A stretch of DNA of 27,084 nucleotides. Source: Candidatus Rhodoferax odensensis. Its GTDB lineage: Bacteria; Pseudomonadota; Gammaproteobacteria; Burkholderiales; Burkholderiaceae_C. Location: NCBI GenBank assembly GCA_016718405.1, contig JADKDJ010000022.1, positions 1 to 27,084 on the forward strand. The letters are read 5' to 3'. The notes under the pieces are model-generated. The model worked only from the letters and a program-made list of their open reading frames with translations. It did not search any database and was not told where the DNA came from. This document shows, in pieces, positions 18,017 through 25,311 of this stretch; within the stretch, counting starts at the first letter, position 1, and each line of letters opens with the position of its first letter. The position numbers and the translations under genes were made by a program.

Positions 18017-18508
18017 CTACGCGCTGGCGGCCCGTCGCTGCAGCCAGCGCATCAGCGCGCCGATCAGCGGCAGCTTGGCGTACAGCTCTTCGGCGGCATC
18101 CCAGTAGTCGCGGTGCAGTGTGATGCGCCCATCGGCATCGAGTCGCAGGTGACTGCCGCCATGGATGGTGATCGCGGTGCCGCGCTGCTTGAGCCGGAAG
18201 TGGAAGTCCCAAGTCAGAAAACACTGATCACCCTGCACGATCACGTCGTGAATCACGAAGCGCGGCTGGTCCAACGCCTGGAACATGTGCGTGAAGATGC
18301 CCTGAATGGCCGGCACACCCTGCACGGCGTTGAACGGGTCCTTGAAGCGCGCCTGCTCGGCATAAAAGCCGGGCAACTGGTCCAGCGCGGCGGGGGTCAG
18401 GGTCTCGAACCAGTCGATGATCCGTATCACGCGCGTATCCATGCAGCGTGGGGGAGTGCCGGCTGCTGTCGGTGTGCTTGTCGGGGTGGGTGTGGCGGGC
18501 TGGTTCAT
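18017..18508 (-). CDS. NTF2-like/SnoaL-type protein, last gene of the lipid operon
   Basis: This 163-residue protein has a short proline/threonine-rich N-terminus, then the cone-fold pattern IIDWFETLTPAALDQLPGFY, ARFKDPFNAVQGV, IFTHMFQALDQPRFVIHDVI and FLTWDFHFRLK, with HGGSHLRLDADGRITLHRDY and WDAAEELYAKLPLIG. Proteins of this type (NTF2 superfamily) include small-molecule isomerases and cyclases as well as non-enzymatic binders, so the role is open. The start overlaps the dehydrogenase stop as ATGA, giving coupling. A co-occurring SDR and FAD oxidoreductase suggest it acts on, or shields, a lipid-derived intermediate, which is inference. No strong terminator follows, only a CCTTGGCCGCAAGG hairpin without a T run. 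Confidence 0.88.
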   Translation of the reverse strand: MNQPATPTPTSTPTAAGTPPRCMDTRVIRIIDWFETLTPAALDQLPGFYAEQARFKDPFNAVQGVPAIQGIFTHMFQALDQPRFVIHDVIVQGDQCFLTWDFHFRLKQRGTAITIHGGSHLRLDADGRITLHRDYWDAAEELYAKLPLIGALMRWLQRRAASA

Positions 18509-19302
18509 GCGGGTTTGATGCGTTGTGCAAGGGCAAAGTAGAGGCGGTAGGGCATCAAGCGTAATGCTTTGAGCACGCGGGTGAAACGCTTGGGGAAGTG
18601 CAGCTCAAACAGACCCTTGGCCCAGCCGTCCAGCATGGCTTGCGCGGCGGCGGGCGGCTGCATCAGGGCCGGCATGGTGAACTGGTTCTGCGCGGTGAGT
18701 GGTGTGGCGACAAAACCCGGATGCACCACGGATACCCCCAGGCCCAGCGGCTTCAGGTCCAAATAGAGCGCCTCGCCCAGATGGGTGAGTGCCGCCTTGC
18801 TGGGTCCGTAGGCCAGTGACTGGGGCAACGCCCGGAAACCCGCCACGCTGGAGACCAGACTGAGGTGCCCGCCATGCTGGGTCTGGGCCTGCTTGCGCAA
18901 CTGTGGCAGCAGCGCATCGAGCAAATTGAGCGCGCCGGTGTAGTTGATGTCCATATGGCGCCGCGCATCGGTCAGGTCAAAGTTGCTGGCCCGCATGGCC
19001 CGGTAGTGGCCGGCGCAAAACACGGTTAGGTCGATGCAGCCATGCCGGGCGGCCAGGGTCTGCACGGCTGAGTGCAGGGCCGCGCTGTCGCCTACATCAA
19101 GTGGCAGCGCCAGCGCGCCGGGGTGGCTGCTGACAAACTGCTCCAGGCTGGCGGCGTTGCGCGCCGACACGCAGACCCGTGCCCCCAACTGATGCAAAGC
19201 GTGGGCCAGGGCCTGGCCAATACCGCTGGAGGCGCCCACGATCCACACCACCTGGTTGCGCCAGTCGCGTAGCGGCGGGTTGAGTGGGCCAAAGAAGGAC
19301 AT
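18505..19302 (-). CDS. Short-chain dehydrogenase/reductase
   Basis: This is a 265-residue classical SDR. The start is taken at MSFFGPLNPP; an in-frame ATG further upstream lies inside the previous gene. The nucleotide-binding motif GASSGIG is at residues 23-29. The NNAG position reads CAGH. Catalytic Ser lies in LSLVSSVAGF and the YxxxK pair in YGPSK. A C-terminal segment (LHFPKRFTRVLKALRLMPYR) is basic and could contact the membrane. It would oxidise or reduce a hydroxyl/carbonyl with NAD(P). It starts 10 bases after the DUF3833 stop and overlaps the NTF2-like start. Confidence 0.92.
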   Translation of the reverse strand: MSFFGPLNPPLRDWRNQVVWIVGASSGIGQALAHALHQLGARVCVSARNAASLEQFVSSHPGALALPLDVGDSAALHSAVQTLAARHGCIDLTVFCAGHYRAMRASNFDLTDARRHMDINYTGALNLLDALLPQLRKQAQTQHGGHLSLVSSVAGFRALPQSLAYGPSKAALTHLGEALYLDLKPLGLGVSVVHPGFVATPLTAQNQFTMPALMQPPAAAQAMLDGWAKGLFELHFPKRFTRVLKALRLMPYRLYFALAQRIKPA

Positions 19303-19312
19303 CGCCGCGCTT

Positions 19313-19864
19313 TCACGGTTTGGTAAAGGACAGGGTGACCTCACCCAGCGTGACGCCAAACTTGCTCATCACCGCTTTGTTGATCATCACGCGCTCGTCC
19401 ACCAGGTACATCCAGTCGTCAAACTGCACCTCGATGTCACGCCCGTCCACCGGTAGGCGCATGGTGTAGCGCCAGTTGAGCGCGTTGCCGGCGGCCTGTC
19501 CTTGGGCCACGCCGACCACGTCGTCGGCCTCGCCGGTGTAGCGCCCGCCGCCAAGCTCCTGCAGGCGCCAGACGCGGCGCTGGGTGGTGCCATCGCTGTA
19601 CTTGAAATCTTCTTCCAGCACACCGTTGGCACCTTGCCAGCGCCCGACCAGTTCAACCGTAAAACGCTTGACTACTCGTCCACTGCGGTCGGTAAACATG
19701 CCGTGCGCAAGCATCGGGCCATTGAAGTAGTTGCGCAATTGCAGCGTGGGTTTTTCGGCGGCGTAGTCGCTGGGGATCGGCGTCGCGCAGCCCAGCAGCA
19801 GGGCCGCGCTCAGGGCGAGTGTGCCCAGGCCGAGGCGTCGGCGCCGCGTGTTGTCGGGGGTCAT
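19313..19864 (-). CDS. DUF3833 lipoprotein
   Basis: This 183-residue protein starts MTPDNTRRRRLGLGTLALSA and has a lipobox ending ALLLGC, so lipidation at that Cys and membrane anchoring in the periplasm are expected. The body carries the DUF3833 pattern: YFNGPMLAHGMFTDRSGRVV, FTVELVGRWQGANGVLEEDF, YSDGTTQRRVWRLQELGGGR and FDDWMYLVDERVMINKAVMS. ATG 19864 overlaps the transporter stop as ATGA. A start 12 codons earlier (MPHTIAP) would lengthen the pre-sequence before the signal and is less likely. The function is unknown. The calyx-like beta character and consistent operon partners suggest lipid handling, which is inference. Confidence 0.93.
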   Translation of the reverse strand: MTPDNTRRRRLGLGTLALSAALLLGCATPIPSDYAAEKPTLQLRNYFNGPMLAHGMFTDRSGRVVKRFTVELVGRWQGANGVLEEDFKYSDGTTQRRVWRLQELGGGRYTGEADDVVGVAQGQAAGNALNWRYTMRLPVDGRDIEVQFDDWMYLVDERVMINKAVMSKFGVTLGEVTLSFTKP

Positions 19865-21165
19865 GGCGCAGGGTTGGGTTGGGGCAATTGTGTGGGGCAT
19901 GGGAGGGACTCCGGTCGGATCAAAAAGATGTACAGCAGTGCCGCTGCAGCGAGCTTGAGGGCGCAGGGCAACAGGCAATAGGTCAGGCTCAGCGCGCGCA
20001 GGCTCGCCGCGTCCGTCTGGCCCGGGGCATAGCCCAGCGCCTGCAACAGCGGCAATGCCAACCCGGCGGCCAGCGCCAGGGTGAGTTTGCTGGCGAAGTT
20101 CCACCAACCGAAGTAGGCGCCCTCGGCCAGCTGGGCGTGGCCGGCGCGGGTGATCACCCTGGTGAGCAGCGCGCCCGGGGCCGCCAGGTCGGCACCCAAC
20201 GCCACGCCGCTGGCCAGACACACCAGCCAAAAGCCGTTGCGGTCGCCCGCATCCAAAGTCAGCGCGAAGGCAAAGGTCAGCACCGCCAGCAGCATGCCCG
20301 CCAGCCAGCCACGCTCCAGCCCGATGCGGTCGAGCACGCGCAGCCACAGGGGCAGCGCCAGCGCGGCGGCGCCAAAATAGCTGCCCAGGAACAGCGCCTC
20401 CAGTTCAGGCAACTGCAGGCGGTCGCGGATGAAAAACAGCACCAGCGTGGCCGGCACGGCGCTGGCCACGCCGTTGAGCAGAAACACCGCGATCAGGCTT
20501 CTGAAACCCGGCGTTGACCATGGCAGCCGCAAGGAGCTCAGGTGGCGGGGCAGGCGGGCGCGCGCCACCGCGCCGAAGATTGCCACGCCAGCCAGCGGCT
20601 TGGGGCCGCGTACCAGCAGCAACGCGCCGACCGTCAGCAGCACGGCAAACACTGCTGCCGTGGTGCCCAGCCCGACCAGTGTTGGCAGCACCGAGGCGGT
20701 CAGCACGCCCACCAAGGCCAGTCCCTCGCGCCAGGCCACCAGCCGCGTCTGCAAGGCGTCACCGGCACCCAGGCGCGCACCCCAGGCCTGGTGCATCACG
20801 CTCATCAGGCTGTAGGCCAGCGTGGTCAGCAGCAGCGTGACCGCGCACCACCAGGCGAGTGCGCGCACGCCTTCGACCTGCGGCTGAAACAATAGCGCAA
20901 AGCCGCCCATCAACAGCACGGCGGCCAGTAGCAGGAAGCGCCATGCCGCCAGGGCCGAGCGCGCAAGCAGGCGATCGCACAGCCGGCCGATCAGCGGGTC
21001 GCTGAACGCATCGAGCAGGCGCACGCCCAGCAGCACCGCGCCAACCAACGCCAGTGGCAGCCCCAGGCTGGCGTAGAACTGCGGCAGCGTCACGTACAGC
21101 GGCAGCGCGACAAAGGCCAGCGGCAGGCCCAGTGCCCCGTAGCTGGCCAGTGCGGACGCCTTCAT
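19861..21165 (-). CDS. MelB-like (GPH family) major facilitator transporter
   Basis: This 434-residue protein has about 12 hydrophobic segments and the family pattern near the N-terminus: YGALGLPLAFVALPLYVTLP, then LLDAFSDPLIGRLCDRL (the D-A-x-x-D-P-x-x-G loop). Later come HQAWGARLGAG, FFIRDRLQLPELEALFLGSY and GAYFGWWNFASKLTLALAAG. GPH transporters co-transport solutes with Na+ or H+. In this operon the substrate is unlikely to be a simple sugar; lipid or lipid-precursor movement is a reasonable guess without direct support. ATGA overlaps occur at both ends, so it is fully embedded in the operon. Confidence 0.92.
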   Translation of the reverse strand: MKASALASYGALGLPLAFVALPLYVTLPQFYASLGLPLALVGAVLLGVRLLDAFSDPLIGRLCDRLLARSALAAWRFLLLAAVLLMGGFALLFQPQVEGVRALAWWCAVTLLLTTLAYSLMSVMHQAWGARLGAGDALQTRLVAWREGLALVGVLTASVLPTLVGLGTTAAVFAVLLTVGALLLVRGPKPLAGVAIFGAVARARLPRHLSSLRLPWSTPGFRSLIAVFLLNGVASAVPATLVLFFIRDRLQLPELEALFLGSYFGAAALALPLWLRVLDRIGLERGWLAGMLLAVLTFAFALTLDAGDRNGFWLVCLASGVALGADLAAPGALLTRVITRAGHAQLAEGAYFGWWNFASKLTLALAAGLALPLLQALGYAPGQTDAASLRALSLTYCLLPCALKLAAAALLYIFLIRPESLPCPTQLPQPNPAP

Positions 21166-21776
21166 GCCGACAGATCCAGCAAAGCCTGGCGCAACCGGGG
21201 TTGCGAGGTCTGGGGCGACAGCCAGATACCGGTGAACAAGCGGGCAAATTCGCGGTCGGTCGAAGTCTGTCGCACCGCGCCGTTGTGGTACAGGCGCAAG
21301 CCTGGCTCCTGCGCCGCGTGCACGGCGCTGAGCCGGTCACCACTTTGCACGTTGGGGAAGGCCTGGCGCATCCAGTCGAGCCACTGCGTTTGTTGGTCGC
21401 TGGTCAGAGTGGTCTGGCGCTGCATCTCAACCAGCGACCGCTGCGCAATCGCGGCACCGTCCAGCGCGCGTTCGTACACCAGCTCCAATGCAAACGGGTC
21501 TTGCCACCAGGCCTGCGCGTCGACCCGCGCTGGCGCCCACAGACGCGCACGGTAGACCGCAAGGCCAAAGTAGCGCAAGCGCCCCTGGCCCTGCAGGCGC
21601 GCCGCGCCCCAGTGGCTTTGCACCTCGGGCGGTGCGCTGGGCGCTTGTGCCCAACTGGCGCCCCCCGCCAGCCCAAAACCGGCTGCAAGGCAAGCGCCGA
21701 GCCATTGTCGGCGTTGCAGGCCGGGCGTTGTGGGTGGGGTCGCAGGCAGGTTGCGCATGTCGGGCCGGTCAGGCAT
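21162..21776 (-). CDS. Exported chalcone-isomerase-like protein
   Basis: This 204-residue protein has a start at ATG 21776 that overlaps the previous stop by eight bases; ATG 21758, 10 bases past that stop, is equally possible. The N-terminus holds a signal peptide with an arginine pair (LQRRQWLGACLAAGFGLAGG, then ASWAQA), suggesting Sec or Tat export. The body matches the bacterial chalcone-isomerase-like fold: LQGQGRLRYFGLAVYRARLW, FALELVYERALDGAAIAQRS, WMRQAFPNVQSGDRL and LRLYHNGAVRQTS followed by FARLFTGIWLSP. Plant relatives include both flavonoid enzymes and fatty-acid-binding proteins. Given the neighbours, a periplasmic fatty-acid or lipid binder is more likely than a flavonoid enzyme. 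Confidence 0.85.
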   Translation of the reverse strand: MPDRPDMRNLPATPPTTPGLQRRQWLGACLAAGFGLAGGASWAQAPSAPPEVQSHWGAARLQGQGRLRYFGLAVYRARLWAPARVDAQAWWQDPFALELVYERALDGAAIAQRSLVEMQRQTTLTSDQQTQWLDWMRQAFPNVQSGDRLSAVHAAQEPGLRLYHNGAVRQTSTDREFARLFTGIWLSPQTSQPRLRQALLDLSA

Positions 21777-22992
21777 GCTGCAGCGTGAACTGCACCACGT
21801 CAGTGTTTCCGGTGTCAAAGGCGGCTTCGCAGTAGGCCAGGTAGAAGGCCCACAGGCGCATGAAACGTTGATCGAAGCCCTGCTGCGCAAGCGCGGCCTC
21901 CTGCGCCAAAAAGTCGTGGCGCCAGCGGCGCAGCGTCTCGGCGTAGTCGGGGCCGAAACGCAGCTCGCCTACCACCTTCAGGCCAGCCTTTGCGGCCTGC
22001 GCGTGAAACTGCGCCACGCTGGGCAACATGCCACCAGGGAAGATGTACTGCTGGATGAAATCGGTGGAGTTGGCGTAGCGCTCGAACAGGTCGTCGCGGA
22101 TGGTGATGCTCTGGATGCAGGCACGCCCACCGGGCTTGAGCCGATCACGCACGGTCTGGAAAAAGCTGCCCCAGTATTCGCGCCCCACGGCCTCGAACAT
22201 CTCGATCGACACGATCGCATCGAAGCGTTGCGCCGGGATGTCGCGGTAGTCCTGCAGGCGCAGTTCCACCCGTCCAGACAGGCCGGCGCGCGCCATGCGA
22301 TCGCGGCCCCAGGCCAGTTGCTCGCTTGAGAGCGTGACGCCCAGCACCCGGGCGCCGAAGTCGCGCGCAGCGCACTCGGCCAGCGCGCCCCAGCCGCAGC
22401 CGATCTCCAGCACCGCGTCACCGCGCTGCACGCCGCACTGCTGCAACGCGCGGCTTACCTTGGCGTGTTGGCCCTGCACCATGGGCTGCTCGTGGCGGCC
22501 GTCGAACCAGGCGCTGGAGTAGTTCATGGTTGGGTCCAGCCACAGGCGGTAAAAGTCGTTGCCGATGTCGTAGTGGGCGTGGATGTTCTTGCGGCTGCCC
22601 TGGCGCGAGTTGCGGTTGAGCAGGTGCTTGGCGCGGTACAGCAGGCCGCCCCACCAACTGCCGTAGATCAGCCCCTGCAGGCTGTCGCGGTTGGCAATGA
22701 ACAGGCGCACCAGGGCGGCCAGGTCGGGGCTGTGCCAGTCGCCATCCATATAGCTTTCGGCAAAGCCGATATCGCCGCGCGTGAGAGCGGCCGAGCAGAC
22801 CTTCCAGTTGTGCAGGCTGATGGCGGCGTGCGGCTCGTCAGCGCGGCCGCTGCCCACGCGCAGGTGGCTGCCGTCGGGCAGTTGCAGCTCCAGCGTGCCG
22901 TACTTCAAGTGGCGCAGCAGGCGCAGCATGGCCTGGGCTGCGGCGGGCGTGCGGGGCGGTAGTGTGAACGGGGCCAACAGGGTAGAGCTCAT
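21769..22992 (-). CDS. Cyclopropane-fatty-acid-synthase-like SAM methyltransferase
   Basis: This 407-residue protein is of normal length for the family. The N-terminal domain has NWKVCSAALTRGDIGFAESY and YMDGDW. The core has HYDIGNDFYRLWLDPTMNYS, the SAM motif VLEIGCGWGALAE, SIEMFEAVGREYW and the conserved YIFPGGMLPS. Two positions that bind bicarbonate in E. coli Cfa differ: its YSCGYW cysteine is serine here (YSSAWF), and its LHTIG histidine is replaced in IQSITI. The MFEHVG histidine is alanine. These changes resemble branches that add a methyl group (UfaA1/UfaM-like) rather than close a cyclopropane ring. The likely substrate is an unsaturated acyl chain of membrane phospholipid. It is 56 bases after DUF1365, with AGGA before the start. 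Confidence 0.92.
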   Translation of the reverse strand: MSSTLLAPFTLPPRTPAAAQAMLRLLRHLKYGTLELQLPDGSHLRVGSGRADEPHAAISLHNWKVCSAALTRGDIGFAESYMDGDWHSPDLAALVRLFIANRDSLQGLIYGSWWGGLLYRAKHLLNRNSRQGSRKNIHAHYDIGNDFYRLWLDPTMNYSSAWFDGRHEQPMVQGQHAKVSRALQQCGVQRGDAVLEIGCGWGALAECAARDFGARVLGVTLSSEQLAWGRDRMARAGLSGRVELRLQDYRDIPAQRFDAIVSIEMFEAVGREYWGSFFQTVRDRLKPGGRACIQSITIRDDLFERYANSTDFIQQYIFPGGMLPSVAQFHAQAAKAGLKVVGELRFGPDYAETLRRWRHDFLAQEAALAQQGFDQRFMRLWAFYLAYCEAAFDTGNTDVVQFTLQHA

Positions 22993-23048
22993 GGTAGCGG
23001 TGTCCTGGGTGGAAGGGGTTGAAACAGGTCGAGAGGCGGTGGGTCAGC

Positions 23049-23828
23049 TCAGCGGCTGACGAAGGGGCGCGGCGGTGCCGGTTTGGTGAAGAAGGGCACG
23101 TGCTTGAGCCACAGCCGCAGCGCCTGCCAGTGGATGCGGATCACCACGCCCAGCGTCATCCAGGGCATGCTGACAAACAGGCGACGCGCGGCGCTGGCAC
23201 TGTAGGGCGCCAGCTTGCCCGAAACACTGGTTTGCAACAGCGGGCCATCCAGGTCGTCGTGGTCGACCCGCGCCATCACGCGGGGCACGGCGCCAAAGCT
23301 GCGCAGAAAGCGAAAACGGTACTGCCCCCGCACCTCGCAAAAGGGCGACACGTGGAACACCTTGCTGGCGCGCAGTTCGGCGCCAAAGGCCAGCTCGGGC
23401 CCGCTCAGCAAGTAGCAATGGCGCTCGCCAAACGTGTTGTTGACCTCGACCACGATGGCGGCCAAAGAGTTGTCGGCGCGGTGGCAATACCAGAAGCTGA
23501 CCGGTTTGAAAGCAAAGCCCAGCACGCGTGGAAAACACTGCAGCCACACCTCGCCATCAGCGTCTTCAATGCCTTGCGAGCGCAGCAACTCCTCGACCCA
23601 GCTCAGGCAATCGGCGCGGCCGTCGCCGTGGTCCTGGTCGGCAAAGCTCATCAGCCCCCAGCGGCCGCGCGGCAGCACGCTGGGTGTTCCGCCGCGCAGG
23701 CTGCGCAGTGGCAGCATCACGAAGTAGGTGCGGTAATCAAAAGCATGTTGCACCGGGCGCAGCCGGTTGTGGCGGACCACGCCTTCGCCGAGGAGCACTT
23801 GGTTCATGTCGGTTTCATCAATGCTCAT
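23049..23828 (-). CDS. DUF1365 protein
   Basis: This 259-residue protein carries the family pattern LGEGVVRHNRLRPVQHAFDY, then RTYFVMLPL. Next come WVEELLRSQGIED, VWLQCFPRVLGFAFKPVSFW, IVVEVNNTFGERHCYLL and SKVFHVSPFCEVRGQYRFRF. DUF1365 genes are widely found beside CFA-synthase-like and FAD amine-oxidase-like genes. The biochemical role is not established; a function in modifying or presenting acyl chains is inferred from that linkage. The start overlaps the FAD gene stop as ATGA. Confidence 0.94.
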   Translation of the reverse strand: MSIDETDMNQVLLGEGVVRHNRLRPVQHAFDYRTYFVMLPLRSLRGGTPSVLPRGRWGLMSFADQDHGDGRADCLSWVEELLRSQGIEDADGEVWLQCFPRVLGFAFKPVSFWYCHRADNSLAAIVVEVNNTFGERHCYLLSGPELAFGAELRASKVFHVSPFCEVRGQYRFRFLRSFGAVPRVMARVDHDDLDGPLLQTSVSGKLAPYSASAARRLFVSMPWMTLGVVIRIHWQALRLWLKHVPFFTKPAPPRPFVSR

Positions 23829-25153
23829 GCCGCCTCCCTCTGCATCAGCCGGTCGCGCAGTTTCCAGCGTGCGATCAGGCTCTGAGCCACGTTTTGGCCG
23901 GACATCAGGCCATCTTCATGGAAGCCGTAGCGCGTCCAGGCGCCGCAAAACCAGATGTGGGCCTTGCCCTGGATCTGTGGCAGCTCACTTTGCGCGTCGA
24001 TCGCGCGCTGATCGAACACCGGGTGCGCGTAGTCGAACTCGGCATGCACCTGCTTCGCGTCGGGCTCACGCACCGGGTTGAGCGAGACCAGCACCGGCTG
24101 CTGCCACGGTAGGGGCTGCAGCCGGTTGAGCAGGTAGTGCAGGCATACCGCACCCTGTTCCTGTTGGTGGCTGGCGGCGCGCTCGTAGTTCCAGGCCGCC
24201 CAGGCGCGCTGGCGGCGCGGCAACAGGGTGGTGTCGGTGTGCAGCACGGCGCGGTTGCGGTGGTAGCCAATGCCCTGCAGCACCCGGCGTTCGGCGGCTG
24301 TGGCGTCGTGCAGCAGTGCCAGCGATTGGTCGCTGTGGCAGGCCAGCACCACCTCGTCATAACGTTCGGTGCCCGCGTCGGTGGCTACCAGCACTCCGGC
24401 CTGGCCCTGACCCGGCGGCTGGCGGCGCACCTCGCGCACGGGGCTGCGCAGGCGCGCATCGGGCAGGTCTTGCAACATGCGCTGAACGTAGTGCCGCGCA
24501 CCGCCGCGCACGGTAAACCATTGCGGGCGCTTGGTGACCTGCAGCAGGCCGTGGTTGTGGCAGAAACGGATCAGCGTGGCGATGGGGAAGCGCAGCATCT
24601 GATCGGTCGGGCACGACCAAATGCACGCCACCATCGGCAGCAGGTAGTCATCGCGAAAGGCCGCACCAAAGTCGTTCGACTGAAGAAAGGCCGCAATCGG
24701 CTGCCTGAGTTGTGCCTCGGTACCGTTGCTGGCCAGCTCGGTGCACAGGCGGTTGAAACGCAGCAGGTCTGCCAGCATGCCCCAAAAGCGTGGGCGCAGC
24801 AGGTTGGCGCGCTGGGCAAACACGCTGTTCAGGTTGGAGCCGCTCCACTCCAGGCCGCGCTGTGGCACCTGCACCGAGAACGACATGTCACTGGCCACGG
24901 TGGCCACGTCCAACGTCTCAAACAGCTTGATCAGGCGCGGGTAGGTCCGTTCGTTGAAGACCAGAAAGCCGGTGTCCACCCCGTGGGTGACGCCCTCCAG
25001 CGTCAGGTCAACCGTGTGGGTGTGGCCACCAAAGTAGTCGCCAGCCTCGAACAACGTGACCGCGGCGCGGTCCTGCGCCTCGGTGGCCAGTGTCCATGCG
25101 GCGGACAGACCGGCGATCCCAGAGCCAATGACCGCTACCCGGCGCGGGGTCAT
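23825..25153 (-). CDS. FAD-dependent amine-oxidase-like flavoprotein, first gene of the lipid operon
   Basis: This 442-residue protein starts MTPRRVAVIGSGIAGLSAAW, with the dinucleotide-binding GSGIAGLSAA and, after the second strand, FEAGDYFGGHTHTVD. An open frame continues upstream, but ATG 25153 has GGAG eight bases before it and puts the Rossmann motif at the N-terminus as usual. Other family marks are VDTGFLVFNERTYPRLIKLF, SFSVQVPQRGLEWSGSNLNS, CIWSCPTDQMLRFPIATLI, YDEVVLACHSDQSLALL and the FAD C-terminal loop IWFCGAWTRYGFHEDGLMSG. Homologues sit with CFA-like and DUF1365 genes and are thought to oxidise or desaturate acyl chains (UfaD/UfaO-like roles in furan fatty acid synthesis are one possibility). 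It is divergent from litR. Confidence 0.93.
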   Translation of the reverse strand: MTPRRVAVIGSGIAGLSAAWTLATEAQDRAAVTLFEAGDYFGGHTHTVDLTLEGVTHGVDTGFLVFNERTYPRLIKLFETLDVATVASDMSFSVQVPQRGLEWSGSNLNSVFAQRANLLRPRFWGMLADLLRFNRLCTELASNGTEAQLRQPIAAFLQSNDFGAAFRDDYLLPMVACIWSCPTDQMLRFPIATLIRFCHNHGLLQVTKRPQWFTVRGGARHYVQRMLQDLPDARLRSPVREVRRQPPGQGQAGVLVATDAGTERYDEVVLACHSDQSLALLHDATAAERRVLQGIGYHRNRAVLHTDTTLLPRRQRAWAAWNYERAASHQQEQGAVCLHYLLNRLQPLPWQQPVLVSLNPVREPDAKQVHAEFDYAHPVFDQRAIDAQSELPQIQGKAHIWFCGAWTRYGFHEDGLMSGQNVAQSLIARWKLRDRLMQREAA

Positions 25154-25231
25154 GATTGCGCTCCGGTGCACGGTGCGGGGCAAGCCAGACCGGCATGGAC
25201 AATTCGAGCGTAAATTGAAGTTTGTTTCATA

Positions 25232-25246
25232 TTTGTCTAGGTCAAA
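25232..25246. promoter_or_regulatory. Candidate LitR operator 2 (imperfect palindrome)
   Basis: TTTGTCTAGGTCAAA is an imperfect inverted repeat related to the perfect site 63 bases away (TTTGTC arm in common). It lies within the intergenic region, downstream of the proposed operon promoter. A further half-site-like GACCAAA occurs at about 25269-25275. Several half-sites in one promoter region fit tetrameric CarH/LitR binding. Confidence 0.45.
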
Positions 25247-25274
25247 AGATGAACTTGGACGGATAATAGACCAA

Positions 25275-25302
25275 ATTTTAAAACCTTGCTTGCATTTGTC
25301 CA
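25275..25302 (-). promoter_or_regulatory. Candidate sigma70-type promoter of the lipid operon
   Basis: On the minus strand TGGACA (25297-25302) and TAAAAT (25275-25280) are separated by 16 bases, each differing from consensus at one position. The -35 lies inside the palindrome at 25295-25309, so a regulator bound there would block it. The leader to the FAD gene would be about 115 bases. This is sequence inspection only. Confidence 0.4.
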
Positions 25303-25309
25303 GGACAAA
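25295..25309. promoter_or_regulatory. Candidate LitR operator 1 (perfect palindrome over the litR ribosome site)
   Basis: TTTGTCCAGGACAAA has two perfect 7-base arms around a single A. It ends two bases before the litR ATG, and its AGGA is also the litR Shine-Dalgarno sequence with six-base spacing. It covers the -35 of the predicted divergent operon promoter. A repressor bound here would therefore control both itself and the lipid operon. Confidence 0.6.
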
Positions 25310-25311
25310 CA

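Noticed and set aside
24137..25213. Plus-strand open frame of 358 codons opposite the FAD gene
   Set aside because: It is antisense to a well-supported flavoprotein gene. There are no domain patterns and no ribosome site.
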